In this document: positions 1 through 6,229 of the stretch, in pieces
Position numbering within the stretch: position 1 is the stretch's first letter
Layout: each line of letters begins with the position of its first letter
Assembly: GCA_949297565.1 (NCBI GenBank)
Contig: CASFUI010000275.1
Coordinates: 1-6,380, forward strand
Direction: 5' to 3'
Length of the DNA: 6,380 nucleotides
Source of the DNA: an uncultured Eubacteriales bacterium
Lineage (GTDB): Bacteria > Bacillota > Clostridia > Lachnospirales > Lachnospiraceae
Position numbers and translations under genes: made by a program
Notes under the pieces: model-generated
Told to the model about the DNA's origin: nothing
The model's input: only the letters and a program-made list of their open reading frames with translations
Databases searched by the model: none

Positions 1-724
1 CCGGCGTTGTATTCTGTGCCTCGTCAAGTATAATAAACGCGTTGTCGAGTGTCCTTCCTCTCATATAAGCAAGCGGCGCAACCTCTATAAGTCCCTTTTC
101 CATATTAGCCGAGAAGCTCTCTGCTCCCATAATCTGGTATAGCGCGTCATAGAGCGGTCTGAGATACGGGTCAACCTTGCTCTGCAAATCTCCAGGGAGA
201 AATCCCAGCTTCTCTCCCGCTTCTATTGCCGGTCTTGTAAGTATAATTCTCCCAACCTCGTCGCTCTTAAATGCCTGAATTGCCATAGCCATAGCAAGAT
301 ATGTCTTTCCTGTTCCCGCAGGGCCAAGTCCGAACACTATCATTTTATTCCTTATCTGCTCCACATAATTTTTCTGTCCCAGAGTCTTTGGCTTTATCGG
401 CTTTCCGGTAATTGTTCTGCAAACAATCTCATCATCTATCTCAAGGAGCGCATCCTCCTTTTCCTCCAGACACAGCGACAACGCATAATCTACATTCTGT
501 TCAGTAATTGTGTTTCCCCGCCTGGCAAGCTCCAAAAGATTTGACAAAACCTTTGAGGCATGCTTTACCCCTGTCTCGCTTCCAAGTATCTTAACCTCTG
601 AATCTCTTGCAATAATAGTCACCTTCAGAATTTTTTCAATCTTTTTTACATACTCATCAAAATGTCCGAATACCGAAACACTGTATTCTGCCGGTATATC
701 CATTCTAGTCTCTACTACACTCAT
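1..724 (-). CDS. phoH: PhoH-like ATPase, 3' end beyond the window
   Basis: This is the N-terminal 241 residues of a PhoH-family P-loop ATPase; the C-terminus lies beyond position 1. Family members are usually somewhat over 300 residues, so roughly a quarter is missing. Seen: an N-terminal region (about 1-100) that resembles a small nucleic-acid-binding module, then the ATPase core with Walker A GPAGTGKT (134-141), the family motif LTRPAIEAGEKLGFLPGDL (162-180) and Walker B FIILDEAQN (230-238). PhoH proteins are cytosolic and linked to RNA metabolism, but the exact substrate is not settled. The ATG shares one base with the yqfD stop codon (TAATG), which points to translational coupling and supports this start over the internal Met8. 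No strong Shine-Dalgarno is visible. In many Firmicutes phoH follows yqfD and precedes the HD-domain gene yqfF/pgpH and ybeY, which would lie off the left edge. Confidence 0.95.
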   Translation of the reverse strand, partial: MSVVETRMDIPAEYSVSVFGHFDEYVKKIEKILKVTIIARDSEVKILGSETGVKHASKVLSNLLELARRGNTITEQNVDYALSLCLEEKEDALLEIDDEIVCRTITGKPIKPKTLGQKNYVEQIRNKMIVFGLGPAGTGKTYLAMAMAIQAFKSDEVGRIILTRPAIEAGEKLGFLPGDLQSKVDPYLRPLYDALYQIMGAESFSANMEKGLIEVAPLAYMRGRTLDNAFIILDEAQNTTP

Positions 725-2034
725 TAACTGCTCTCTTCCTCTTCTTCGCCCTCCGCGTCATCCTGCGGCATCTGTATCTGTTCCTGCGTCAAAGGACTCT
801 TTTCAGACTGTGGCGTAAGCATCACAAGAGTTCCCTCACAGACATAGGCGTCATTATTTTTTAATATTCTAACACGATTATCCAGTATTTGCACGTTATT
901 TTCAAGGTATTCGGAAAGCGCCGCATTAAGATTTTTATTTAATATAGCCGCGGCCTCCTCATCCGTATACTCACTTTGAACAAGCTCATACTCATAATAT
1001 GTCCTGCTGCCGAACGCTACCGGAAGATAAAAATTCTCCTCAAGCGCCACGTTCTTATAATTATACACAGTATCATACATTTTAAATCCCGGCTTTTCAA
1101 AACCAATATTTAAAATATAATCGCCGAACGCCAGAGTTTTAACAGTCTTTTTCCTGCCCGTAAAAACCTTCTGTTCATATACAGCTTCAAGCGTATCAGA
1201 ATACTCGGTCTCGTTTCTCACATAAATATCAGCATCGGCATTCACTGCTCTTTTTGTCATAAGCTCACCGGTGTCGTCATAAATTTCCACAATTCCGGAC
1301 ACAAGAATCTGCCCGGCAGTCACCTCATCTCCTTTCTTAACCATAGGAGTACCGCTTCTGGTAATGATAGATTCAACAATTCCGTTTTGTGTTGCAACTA
1401 TATTGCTGCCGGATATTTCGCTGCCCGCTGCGCCACCGTTTTCATTTGCTTCGCTCTGCATGCTGCTGTTTTGGGACTGAAGATTTTCGGCTGCATTCAG
1501 ATAACCGTCATTCTCCTTAATGTAAACATACAGATGATTACCCTTGACTGTCGCCGAGACCCATGTTATCTCATCAAAGTCCTGGCGCATTTTTGTCTCA
1601 ATCATATCACAGTCTATGGCGCTTATACGCATTCCGTTTTTTACTCCGATACTGTCCAGATATCTGAGCAGTACCGGCTGTGTCAAACTTATATTTCCGG
1701 AAATTGTTATATTAAACAAAAAAAGGCTGCAAATATAAAGAAATGAAATACATAAAAATATTCCCGCCACAAAAGAATAATGTTTTCTGTATCTGAAAGC
1801 CATAAATGCAAGACCGCTTTTTTTTATGATTTTGACGCGGCTTTTTGTTTTTCTTGCCACCTCCCTTAGTCTTCTGAAATCCTTTGCAGCCATCTGTGCT
1901 TCAATATAGCCGTCTCCCGGTGTTATGCTGTAAAGCCTTATATCTTTAAAACGGCACATATTTATAAAGCGTTCCTTGTTATCACTTGTAACACGTATAA
2001 CAATAAATCCTAAAATGCGGTCTTTTTTTCCCAT
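724..2034 (-). CDS. yqfD: Sporulation protein YqfD
   Basis: This is a 436-residue membrane protein of the YqfD family (the B. subtilis protein is about 400 residues). Family knowledge: it is made in the mother cell under sigma E and is needed for sporulation; its biochemical role is unclear. Seen: a cytosolic N-terminal domain (1-85), one membrane segment (about 88-108), and an extracytoplasmic POTRA/FtsQ-like stretch (about 111-175). This is followed by a Q/N/S/G-rich insert (about 181-211) and a lipoyl-like hairpin region (about 211-250) with GIVESI, VKKGDEV and GQILVSG, which is the most recognisable family signature. The C-terminus is unusually acidic (DDAEGEEEEESS). The ATG lies 7 nt after yqfC, and its GAGG ribosome binding site overlaps the yqfC stop codon, so the two are co-transcribed and probably coupled. 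Confidence 0.93.
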   Translation of the reverse strand: MGKKDRILGFIVIRVTSDNKERFINMCRFKDIRLYSITPGDGYIEAQMAAKDFRRLREVARKTKSRVKIIKKSGLAFMAFRYRKHYSFVAGIFLCISFLYICSLFLFNITISGNISLTQPVLLRYLDSIGVKNGMRISAIDCDMIETKMRQDFDEITWVSATVKGNHLYVYIKENDGYLNAAENLQSQNSSMQSEANENGGAAGSEISGSNIVATQNGIVESIITRSGTPMVKKGDEVTAGQILVSGIVEIYDDTGELMTKRAVNADADIYVRNETEYSDTLEAVYEQKVFTGRKKTVKTLAFGDYILNIGFEKPGFKMYDTVYNYKNVALEENFYLPVAFGSRTYYEYELVQSEYTDEEAAAILNKNLNAALSEYLENNVQILDNRVRILKNNDAYVCEGTLVMLTPQSEKSPLTQEQIQMPQDDAEGEEEEESS

Positions 2035-2041
2035 ATATGCC

Positions 2042-2302
2042 TCAATTTATATATTCAATACTGCAAATAATTCCTCTGACCTGAATCTGCTCCTCATCAT
2101 AGTACTCTATCTCAAGATTGCGCCCTCTTATTTCCATACAGCCTTTCTTTGTCAACAGTCTGACAGATTGACACTCATAGCTGACAATAGATTTAAAATT
2201 TTCAACATTCACACGCATATTGCCTGTCATTGTGATTAAAGGCATTCCCAGCACTACGTCCTTCGGCATGCCAAGCGCTTCTGCTATCTCTTTTTTGCCC
2301 AA
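2042..2302 (-). CDS. yqfC: Sporulation protein YqfC, TTG start
   Basis: This is a small protein of 86 residues, close to the roughly 90 residues of YqfC family members. Seen: a short basic N-terminus (MGKKEIAEAL), then the family core GMPKDVVLGMPLITMTGN followed by MRVNVENFKSIVSYE, and a beta-rich C-terminal half ending ICSIEYIN. YqfC is a sigma-E-dependent sporulation protein of unknown mechanism, encoded directly ahead of YqfD. The start is chosen as TTG at 2302-2300 because a strong GAGGTGA ribosome binding site lies 5 nt upstream and because homologues begin just before the GMPKDV motif. The frame is open up to an ATG at 2392, but that start would lie inside the terminator of the preceding operon and adds 30 residues (MSVFTYGCGL...) without family resemblance. 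A GTG at 2310 is part of the ribosome binding site and is less likely. Confidence 0.88.
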   Translation of the reverse strand: MGKKEIAEALGMPKDVVLGMPLITMTGNMRVNVENFKSIVSYECQSVRLLTKKGCMEIRGRNLEIEYYDEEQIQVRGIICSIEYIN

Positions 2303-2307
2303 ATGCT

Positions 2308-2314
2308 TCACCTC
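2308..2314 (-). promoter_or_regulatory. Ribosome binding site fixing the yqfC TTG start
   Basis: On the minus strand GAGGTGA, a 7-base match to the anti-Shine-Dalgarno complement, lies 5 nt before TTG. This decides the start of yqfC against the longer ATG-initiated frame, which has no comparable site. Confidence 0.8.
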
Positions 2315-2331
2315 AGGCGGTATTATTACAA

Positions 2332-2357
2332 TATATATGTATTCACCACGAAATGTA
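2332..2357 (-). promoter_or_regulatory. Weak candidate sigma-E-type promoter for yqfC
   Basis: On the minus strand TACATT (2357-2352) and CATATATA (2339-2332) are separated by 12 nt. The second resembles the mother-cell sigma-E -10 element (CATACAnT) at most positions, and the first loosely resembles the ATATT-type -35. The predicted transcript start near 2325 would leave a short leader holding the ribosome binding site at 2314-2308. The site lies between the upstream terminator and the yqfC start, where a promoter is needed. The match is imperfect, the region is AT-rich and chance similarity is possible; the known sigma-E control of yqfC in Bacillus is the main reason to consider it. Confidence 0.3.
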
Positions 2358-2380
2358 GAACAAAGTCCGCAGCCATACGT

Positions 2381-2412
2381 AAAAACGGACATTATTCATT
2401 GAATAATGTCCG
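2381..2412 (-). terminator. Intrinsic terminator overlapping the 3' end of rsiV
   Basis: CGGACATTATTCA (2386-2398) and TGAATAATGTCCG (2400-2412) form a perfect 13-bp inverted repeat with a single central base, giving about a 12-bp stem with a 3-nt loop. On the minus strand it is followed by five Ts (2385-2381). The ascending arm encodes the last residues of the anti-sigma factor (ADIIQ) and includes its TGA stop codon. The stem is strong at its base but the T-tract is short, so termination may be partial, with some read-through into yqfC. Confidence 0.75.
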
Positions 2413-3325
2413 CAAATTCAGGTTTTATAATATTTTCAATAATATCTTTACCTATTGCAAATTCAGGCGTTCCCATAACCCCCGGAGCCACCTCATACTT
2501 GTCGAATACAATGACAAGCTCACCGTTTTCATTCCAATAAAAATTATGTCCGCTGTCAAGTGAAACAAAATCGGCTCCCGGCAGAGCTCCGTTTATCCAA
2601 TAGCTGATATTTTCATCATTATCCATCTGTTCCTGCATCTGTCTCTTTATCTCTTCCGCGATTACATCAGAATAATCATCGCTCTCAAATAAATCCCCAA
2701 GCTGAACAATATTTCCGCTGCGCTTATCTATATGATAATACTTATAATATTGGTTTCCTGTTCCGGCTCCTCCGTTATATACCGATAATTTAAGCGTAAA
2801 CCATTTATCTGTATTTGTAACTGTCTCATAATCGACATAAACAGATTTATAGCCCTCACCGTCAGTTTTTTCAAGGTCTTTATAAAACTCTTCGACAAGC
2901 TGTGATGTCAGCTCCTCAACACTTTTATTGATATATTCAGCTGCATCGTTATTTTCATCATCTATCTGAGGAACATCAACCTCCATTTTATATCTGTCGT
3001 CAGTATAAGAATAACCGTATTTAGTAACTACTTTTACAATGTCTCCGATTACAGGAATTTTCACCAAAACCTCGGCATAGGCAGGACTTACACTCGGAAG
3101 GAGGAATACTGTTAAAAAGATAAAGCATACCGCAGCCGCCACACATGTCAAAACATAAAAGCTGCGTCTTTTTGACGCTTTGCCGCGCGCATTTTCCCTC
3201 ATGCTGTTTTCTTTTTCATCCGGCAAATTCATAAGAACGCTCTCTATATGCTCTTTAACAGAATCGGGGACTTCAAAATTTTCATCAGCCGCTTTTTTGC
3301 GGAGATATTTATCAAATTTATTCAT
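2396..3325 (-). CDS. rsiV: RsiV-like anti-sigma factor with DUF3298-type ectodomain
   Basis: This is a 309-residue single-pass membrane protein predicted to hold the adjacent ECF sigma factor inactive. Seen: a charged cytosolic N-terminus (1-54) that would bind the sigma factor, a membrane segment (about 56-78), and immediately outside it SVSPAYA-E (78-85), a good signal-peptidase site after Ala84. The ectodomain (86-309) contains DYETVTNTDKWFTLKLSVYN and KRSGNIVQLGDLF, and ends with the DUF3298-like DKYEVAPGVMGTPEFAI (275-291). Family knowledge: B. subtilis RsiV binds lysozyme through this domain, which exposes the protein to signal peptidase and then the RasP protease, freeing SigV. The ATG overlaps the sigma stop by one base (TGATG), with AAGGAGG 10 nt upstream inside the sigma gene. 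Lysozyme as the ligand is inferred here. A related anti-sigma factor with another signal is the main alternative. Confidence 0.87.
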   Translation of the reverse strand: MNKFDKYLRKKAADENFEVPDSVKEHIESVLMNLPDEKENSMRENARGKASKRRSFYVLTCVAAAVCFIFLTVFLLPSVSPAYAEVLVKIPVIGDIVKVVTKYGYSYTDDRYKMEVDVPQIDDENNDAAEYINKSVEELTSQLVEEFYKDLEKTDGEGYKSVYVDYETVTNTDKWFTLKLSVYNGGAGTGNQYYKYYHIDKRSGNIVQLGDLFESDDYSDVIAEEIKRQMQEQMDNDENISYWINGALPGADFVSLDSGHNFYWNENGELVIVFDKYEVAPGVMGTPEFAIGKDIIENIIKPEFADIIQ

Positions 3326-3807
3326 CAGCTAAAATCCTCCTTCAAAATCTCCCGCAGCATCTTCCTTGCACGAGATAGCTGCTGTTTTACCGCAGCTATA
3401 TTTGTGCCCGTAATTTGTGCGATTTTCGATACTGAAAGATTTTCATAATAAAACAATATAACGACTGTATCATAAGGACTTTTAAGGCTTTCAACCGCCC
3501 CACGCAGCGTAAGCCTCGAAGCTATATCTTCCTCTTCTCTGTAGCAAACAGTTTCCGGCAATTCATCCACCGGAGCTATATTCACATTTTTACGTATCAT
3601 CTCAACTGCCGTATTGTGTACGATACGAAGTATCCACGGTTTAAAAGAACTGTCATTTTTTAGTGTATCAATTTTTTTATATGCACGGTAAACGGATTCG
3701 CCTATTGCATCCGCGGCATCTTCCTCATTCCTCAAAACAGAAAATGCCAAAGAATACATTGCTCTCTCACAAAGCCTTATATTTCCGCAAAAATCATCTC
3801 TATCCAT
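3325..3807 (-). CDS. sigV: ECF sigma factor, SigV-like
   Basis: This is a 160-residue group 4 (ECF) sigma factor with the minimal two-domain layout. Seen: region 2 (about 10-73), including LRNEEDAADAIGESVYRAYKK and FKPWILRIVHNTAVEMIRK; a short linker (about 74-98); and region 4 (about 99-156), with YYENLSVSKIAQITGT and VKQQLSRARKMLREIL forming the helix-turn-helix that reads the -35 element. Assignment to the SigV type rests mostly on the RsiV-like partner directly downstream; the sigma sequence alone only shows an ECF factor. The ATG at 3807 is preferred over the adjacent in-frame TTG at 3810, because GAGGG lies 8 nt upstream of the ATG. It starts 15 nt after the SGNH gene, so it belongs to the same operon. 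ECF factors usually activate their own operon, which fits the promoter candidate near 6230-6258. Confidence 0.88.
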   Translation of the reverse strand: MDRDDFCGNIRLCERAMYSLAFSVLRNEEDAADAIGESVYRAYKKIDTLKNDSSFKPWILRIVHNTAVEMIRKNVNIAPVDELPETVCYREEEDIASRLTLRGAVESLKSPYDTVVILFYYENLSVSKIAQITGTNIAAVKQQLSRARKMLREILKEDFS

Positions 3808-3813
3808 CAAATT

Positions 3814-3835
3814 TGCCCTCGCTTAACTAAGGGCA
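3814..3835 (-). promoter_or_regulatory. Hairpin that could mask the sigma-factor ribosome binding site
   Basis: TGCCCT and AGGGCA form a 6-bp stem with a 10-nt loop between the SGNH and sigma genes. In the minus-strand transcript the 3' arm contains the sigma factor's GAGGG ribosome binding site and the loop holds the SGNH stop codon. Ribosomes reaching that stop would melt the stem, so sigma translation could depend on translation of the gene before it. The pairing is visible in the sequence; the regulatory effect is inferred. Confidence 0.4.
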
Positions 3836-4767
3836 GTCTGCTCCATAATCCATCTGCCCCACTCTATATAATACTTCGCATAAAGATGTACATTATCCTG
3901 GGTTTTATCAGCAGACAAATTACCTCCTTCATCATCAAATAATATATTTGCATCAAGATAAAATATATCATTTCCGTTGGCAAATTTCGAAATTGCATCA
4001 TTAAATCTGTTTATTGCCGGATTATTAATAACATTATCCGTGTCTGAACGGCTCTTTGTAACATGAAGGTTTGCCTGAACAATTATAGCAGCCCCCGGCT
4101 GTTTATCTCTTATAAAATCTATAAGCTTTCCGTACTCTGCTACTGTGGTGTCAAAATCATATCCTATTTCATTTATGCCAAGCATAAGATATATTTTTGC
4201 ATAATTTTTGCTGCCAAGCAACTCATTTAATGTTAATTTTCCAACATTCGGAACAGAGACCGGTTTTTTATGAATGTTATACACGCTCATTCCAACAGTG
4301 GCAAAGAAGTCTGCGCCGTCAATTCCAGCATACTCTGACAGTCCCACCGTTCTCGAATCGCCGATAAAAAGAGTATCATTCATTGATATGTTAATATTAC
4401 CTGACTCATCAGGAGAATTATCTTCCGGATTATTCATGTCGTCTCCGGTATTATTTTCCTCCTGATTTGTCTGTTCTTCCTCAGTACTATTATTCTCACA
4501 AGCAGTATTATTTTGTTCATTTTCCGGTAAAGTCTCATCAGAATACATCGACTCAGACTGACTTTCCGACTCGGACTGTTCCTCTGACGAAGAACTCTCG
4601 TTTTGAGACGTCTCTTCAGAGACATATTGACTGCCTGTATTCTGCCCGCCCGAAGGCTTCCCTGATGCAATATTACCGGCTGCGGTATTGCGCAGGAAAA
4701 TCAGCATCACACAGAATGAAATCATTGCTATATATGAAAAAAAAGTAAGAATATTTGACTTTTTCAT
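3823..4767 (-). CDS. Membrane-anchored SGNH-fold O-acetyltransferase or esterase
   Basis: This is a 314-residue protein with an N-terminal membrane anchor (about 8-25), a long low-complexity linker rich in Ser, Glu, Asn and Gln (about 45-125), and a C-terminal SGNH/GDSL domain (about 130-314). Catalytic blocks seen: FIGDSRT with nucleophile Ser138, a block II-like Gly in ATVGM (Gly159), block III LGINE with Asn199, and block V DNVHL with Asp291 and His294. The full Ser-Asp-His set is present. SGNH proteins paired with an MBOAT (PatB, AlgJ/AlgX, DltD-like partners) act outside the membrane and transfer or handle acyl groups on wall or capsule polymers, so transferase is more likely than stand-alone esterase. 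The start is the second in-frame ATG (4767): GGAGGT lies 7 nt before it, whereas the first ATG (4782) overlaps that site. It follows the MBOAT gene by 29 nt. Confidence 0.88.
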   Translation of the reverse strand: MKKSNILTFFSYIAMISFCVMLIFLRNTAAGNIASGKPSGGQNTGSQYVSEETSQNESSSSEEQSESESQSESMYSDETLPENEQNNTACENNSTEEEQTNQEENNTGDDMNNPEDNSPDESGNINISMNDTLFIGDSRTVGLSEYAGIDGADFFATVGMSVYNIHKKPVSVPNVGKLTLNELLGSKNYAKIYLMLGINEIGYDFDTTVAEYGKLIDFIRDKQPGAAIIVQANLHVTKSRSDTDNVINNPAINRFNDAISKFANGNDIFYLDANILFDDEGGNLSADKTQDNVHLYAKYYIEWGRWIMEQTALS

Positions 4768-4774
4768 CCTGAAT

Positions 4775-4780
4775 ACCTCC
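4775..4780 (-). promoter_or_regulatory. Ribosome binding site deciding the SGNH-gene start
   Basis: GGAGGT on the minus strand, 7 nt before the ATG at 4767. An upstream in-frame ATG at 4782 overlaps this site and has no ribosome binding site of its own in view, so the protein begins MKKSNILTFF rather than MEVFRMKK. Confidence 0.8.
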
Positions 4781-4796
4781 ATTTAAAATGCTGTCG

Positions 4797-6191
4797 CTAA
4801 AATCTAAAATATAAAAACGGGTCGTCAAGACCGCGGTACATACAGTAAACGCTTGCAATAAATATCACGGCAAGTATGCCTGCAATCACAAAACGGTTTT
4901 TGATAAGTTTAAGAATATTAAACGGGAGATGTGTTGAGAATAACAATCCCGCAGCCAAAAACGGCCAATAAAGCTTTAAGTATTTAATGTAATCATATCT
5001 GAATATAGACCATACTCCCTGTCCGAAAAACGGAAACAGCCTTGTAAAAAACACTCCGAGCTGCCCTATGTTGTCTATCGCAAAAACCGCCCATGTAAGA
5101 GGAATCAAAACAATCATATAGATATGTCCAACCGCCGGAAATCTTTCAAGAAATTTTCCTATGTACAGTTTTTCTATTATTATTATCAGTGAAATAATAA
5201 ACCCCCACAGAATGAAATTATATCCTGCTCCATGCCATATTCCCGTGAGCATCCATACAATTAACAGGTTTCTTACTGTCGCAGCTTTACCATTTCTGTT
5301 TCCTCCCAGCGGAATATATACATAATCTCTGAACCAGCTCCCAAGCGTTATATGCCAGCGTCTCCAGAACTCTGTCATCGAGCGGCTCAGATACGGAAAA
5401 TCAAAATTTTTAGGGAGATTAAACCCAAGCATTTTCCCAAGACCTATCGCCATAAGCGAATATCCGAAGAAATCAAAATATATCTGAAAGGTATATGCAA
5501 GAATTGCCATCCACGCAAGTGGCGTAGATACGCTCTCAAAACCTATAGCCAATACATCTGTCCAAAGCTTCCCAACCGGATTTGCAAGAAGTACCTTTAA
5601 CCCCAGACCGAACACAAATATCCCCACGCCGTTTAAAACTGCCTCAAGCCTTATTTTTCTGCGCCGAAGTTCATTTCTGACCTGTCCGTAAGTTACAATA
5701 GGTCCGGCTATAAGCTGTTCAAACATTGATATATAGACGCTGAATCTCAGAAGGCTCTTTTCCGCAGGAACGCTACATCTGTAAACATCAACTATATACG
5801 AAATCCCCTGGAATGTATAAAACGAAATTCCTATAGGAAGAATTATATCAACAGATATATCAAAACCCGGAATTATGCTGTTCATCTCGCTCAGAACGAA
5901 GCTGAGATACTTGACTGTAAAAAGGCAAATAAGATGATAAACAACACCCGTGACAAGAAATACTTTTTTATAGTTCTGATACCGTTCTATCAGAAGCCCG
6001 ACAAAAAAATCAACCAGTATACTTACAAGAAACAAAATAAAATGCTCGGGGTGGTCAATAGTTCCCACAAAATAAAAACACATGCTGCCCGCAAACAATA
6101 TCTGATTTTTATGCCTGTTTGGAAAAAGATAATACAACCCGAAAAATATAGGTATAAAAATAAAAATAAACTTAATACTGCTGAATACCAT
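4797..6191 (-). CDS. MBOAT-family O-acyltransferase (AlgI/PatA-like)
   Basis: This is a 464-residue polytopic membrane protein of the membrane-bound O-acyltransferase family, normal in length for AlgI/PatA-type members. Seen: multiple hydrophobic segments; PIGISFYTFQGISYIVDVYR (119-138); FDFFGYSLMAIGLGKMLGFN (239-258); WRRWHITLGSWFRDYVYIPLG (276-296) with conserved His280; and IWHGAGYNFILWG (318-330) with the presumed catalytic His320. The C-terminus is FLYFRF (459-464), like the terminal aromatic motif of related MBOATs and DltX, where a Tyr is proposed to carry the acyl group. Role: passes acyl groups, probably acetyl from a cytosolic donor, across the membrane to the SGNH partner encoded next. 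The target may be peptidoglycan, a teichoic acid or an exopolysaccharide; sequence alone does not decide. It is the first gene of the operon, and its ATG has a GGCGGTG-like ribosome binding site 4 nt upstream. Confidence 0.93.
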   Translation of the reverse strand: MVFSSIKFIFIFIPIFFGLYYLFPNRHKNQILFAGSMCFYFVGTIDHPEHFILFLVSILVDFFVGLLIERYQNYKKVFLVTGVVYHLICLFTVKYLSFVLSEMNSIIPGFDISVDIILPIGISFYTFQGISYIVDVYRCSVPAEKSLLRFSVYISMFEQLIAGPIVTYGQVRNELRRRKIRLEAVLNGVGIFVFGLGLKVLLANPVGKLWTDVLAIGFESVSTPLAWMAILAYTFQIYFDFFGYSLMAIGLGKMLGFNLPKNFDFPYLSRSMTEFWRRWHITLGSWFRDYVYIPLGGNRNGKAATVRNLLIVWMLTGIWHGAGYNFILWGFIISLIIIIEKLYIGKFLERFPAVGHIYMIVLIPLTWAVFAIDNIGQLGVFFTRLFPFFGQGVWSIFRYDYIKYLKLYWPFLAAGLLFSTHLPFNILKLIKNRFVIAGILAVIFIASVYCMYRGLDDPFLYFRF

Positions 6192-6229
6192 AACACACCG
6201 CCATTTTTGTTTTCTTAATTATATAATAT

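Noticed and set aside
510..818. Plus-strand open frame of 102 codons across the phoH-yqfD junction
   Set aside because: Antisense to two well-supported genes, with no recognisable domain or ribosome binding site.
1387..1746. Plus-strand open frame of 119 codons
   Set aside because: Lies wholly opposite yqfD, shows no family motif, and its Cys/Ile-rich composition is that of an antisense shadow.
3808..3810. TTG as start of the sigma factor gene
   Set aside because: The directly following ATG has better spacing (8 nt) from GAGGG and is the stronger codon.
4434..4670. Minus-strand open frame of 78 codons rich in Arg/Lys
   Set aside because: Alternative frame of the low-complexity linker of the SGNH gene; the composition is a by-product of the Ser/Glu repeats.
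4768..4782. Five-residue N-terminal extension (MEVFR) of the SGNH protein
   Set aside because: The upstream ATG overlaps the GGAGGT site that serves the ATG at 4767.
4797..6191. MBOAT as DltB of a D-alanylation operon
   Set aside because: No DltA, DltC or DltX-like gene is nearby, the partner is an SGNH protein with a long linker, and the motifs fit the AlgI/PatA branch; DltB-like function cannot be fully excluded.
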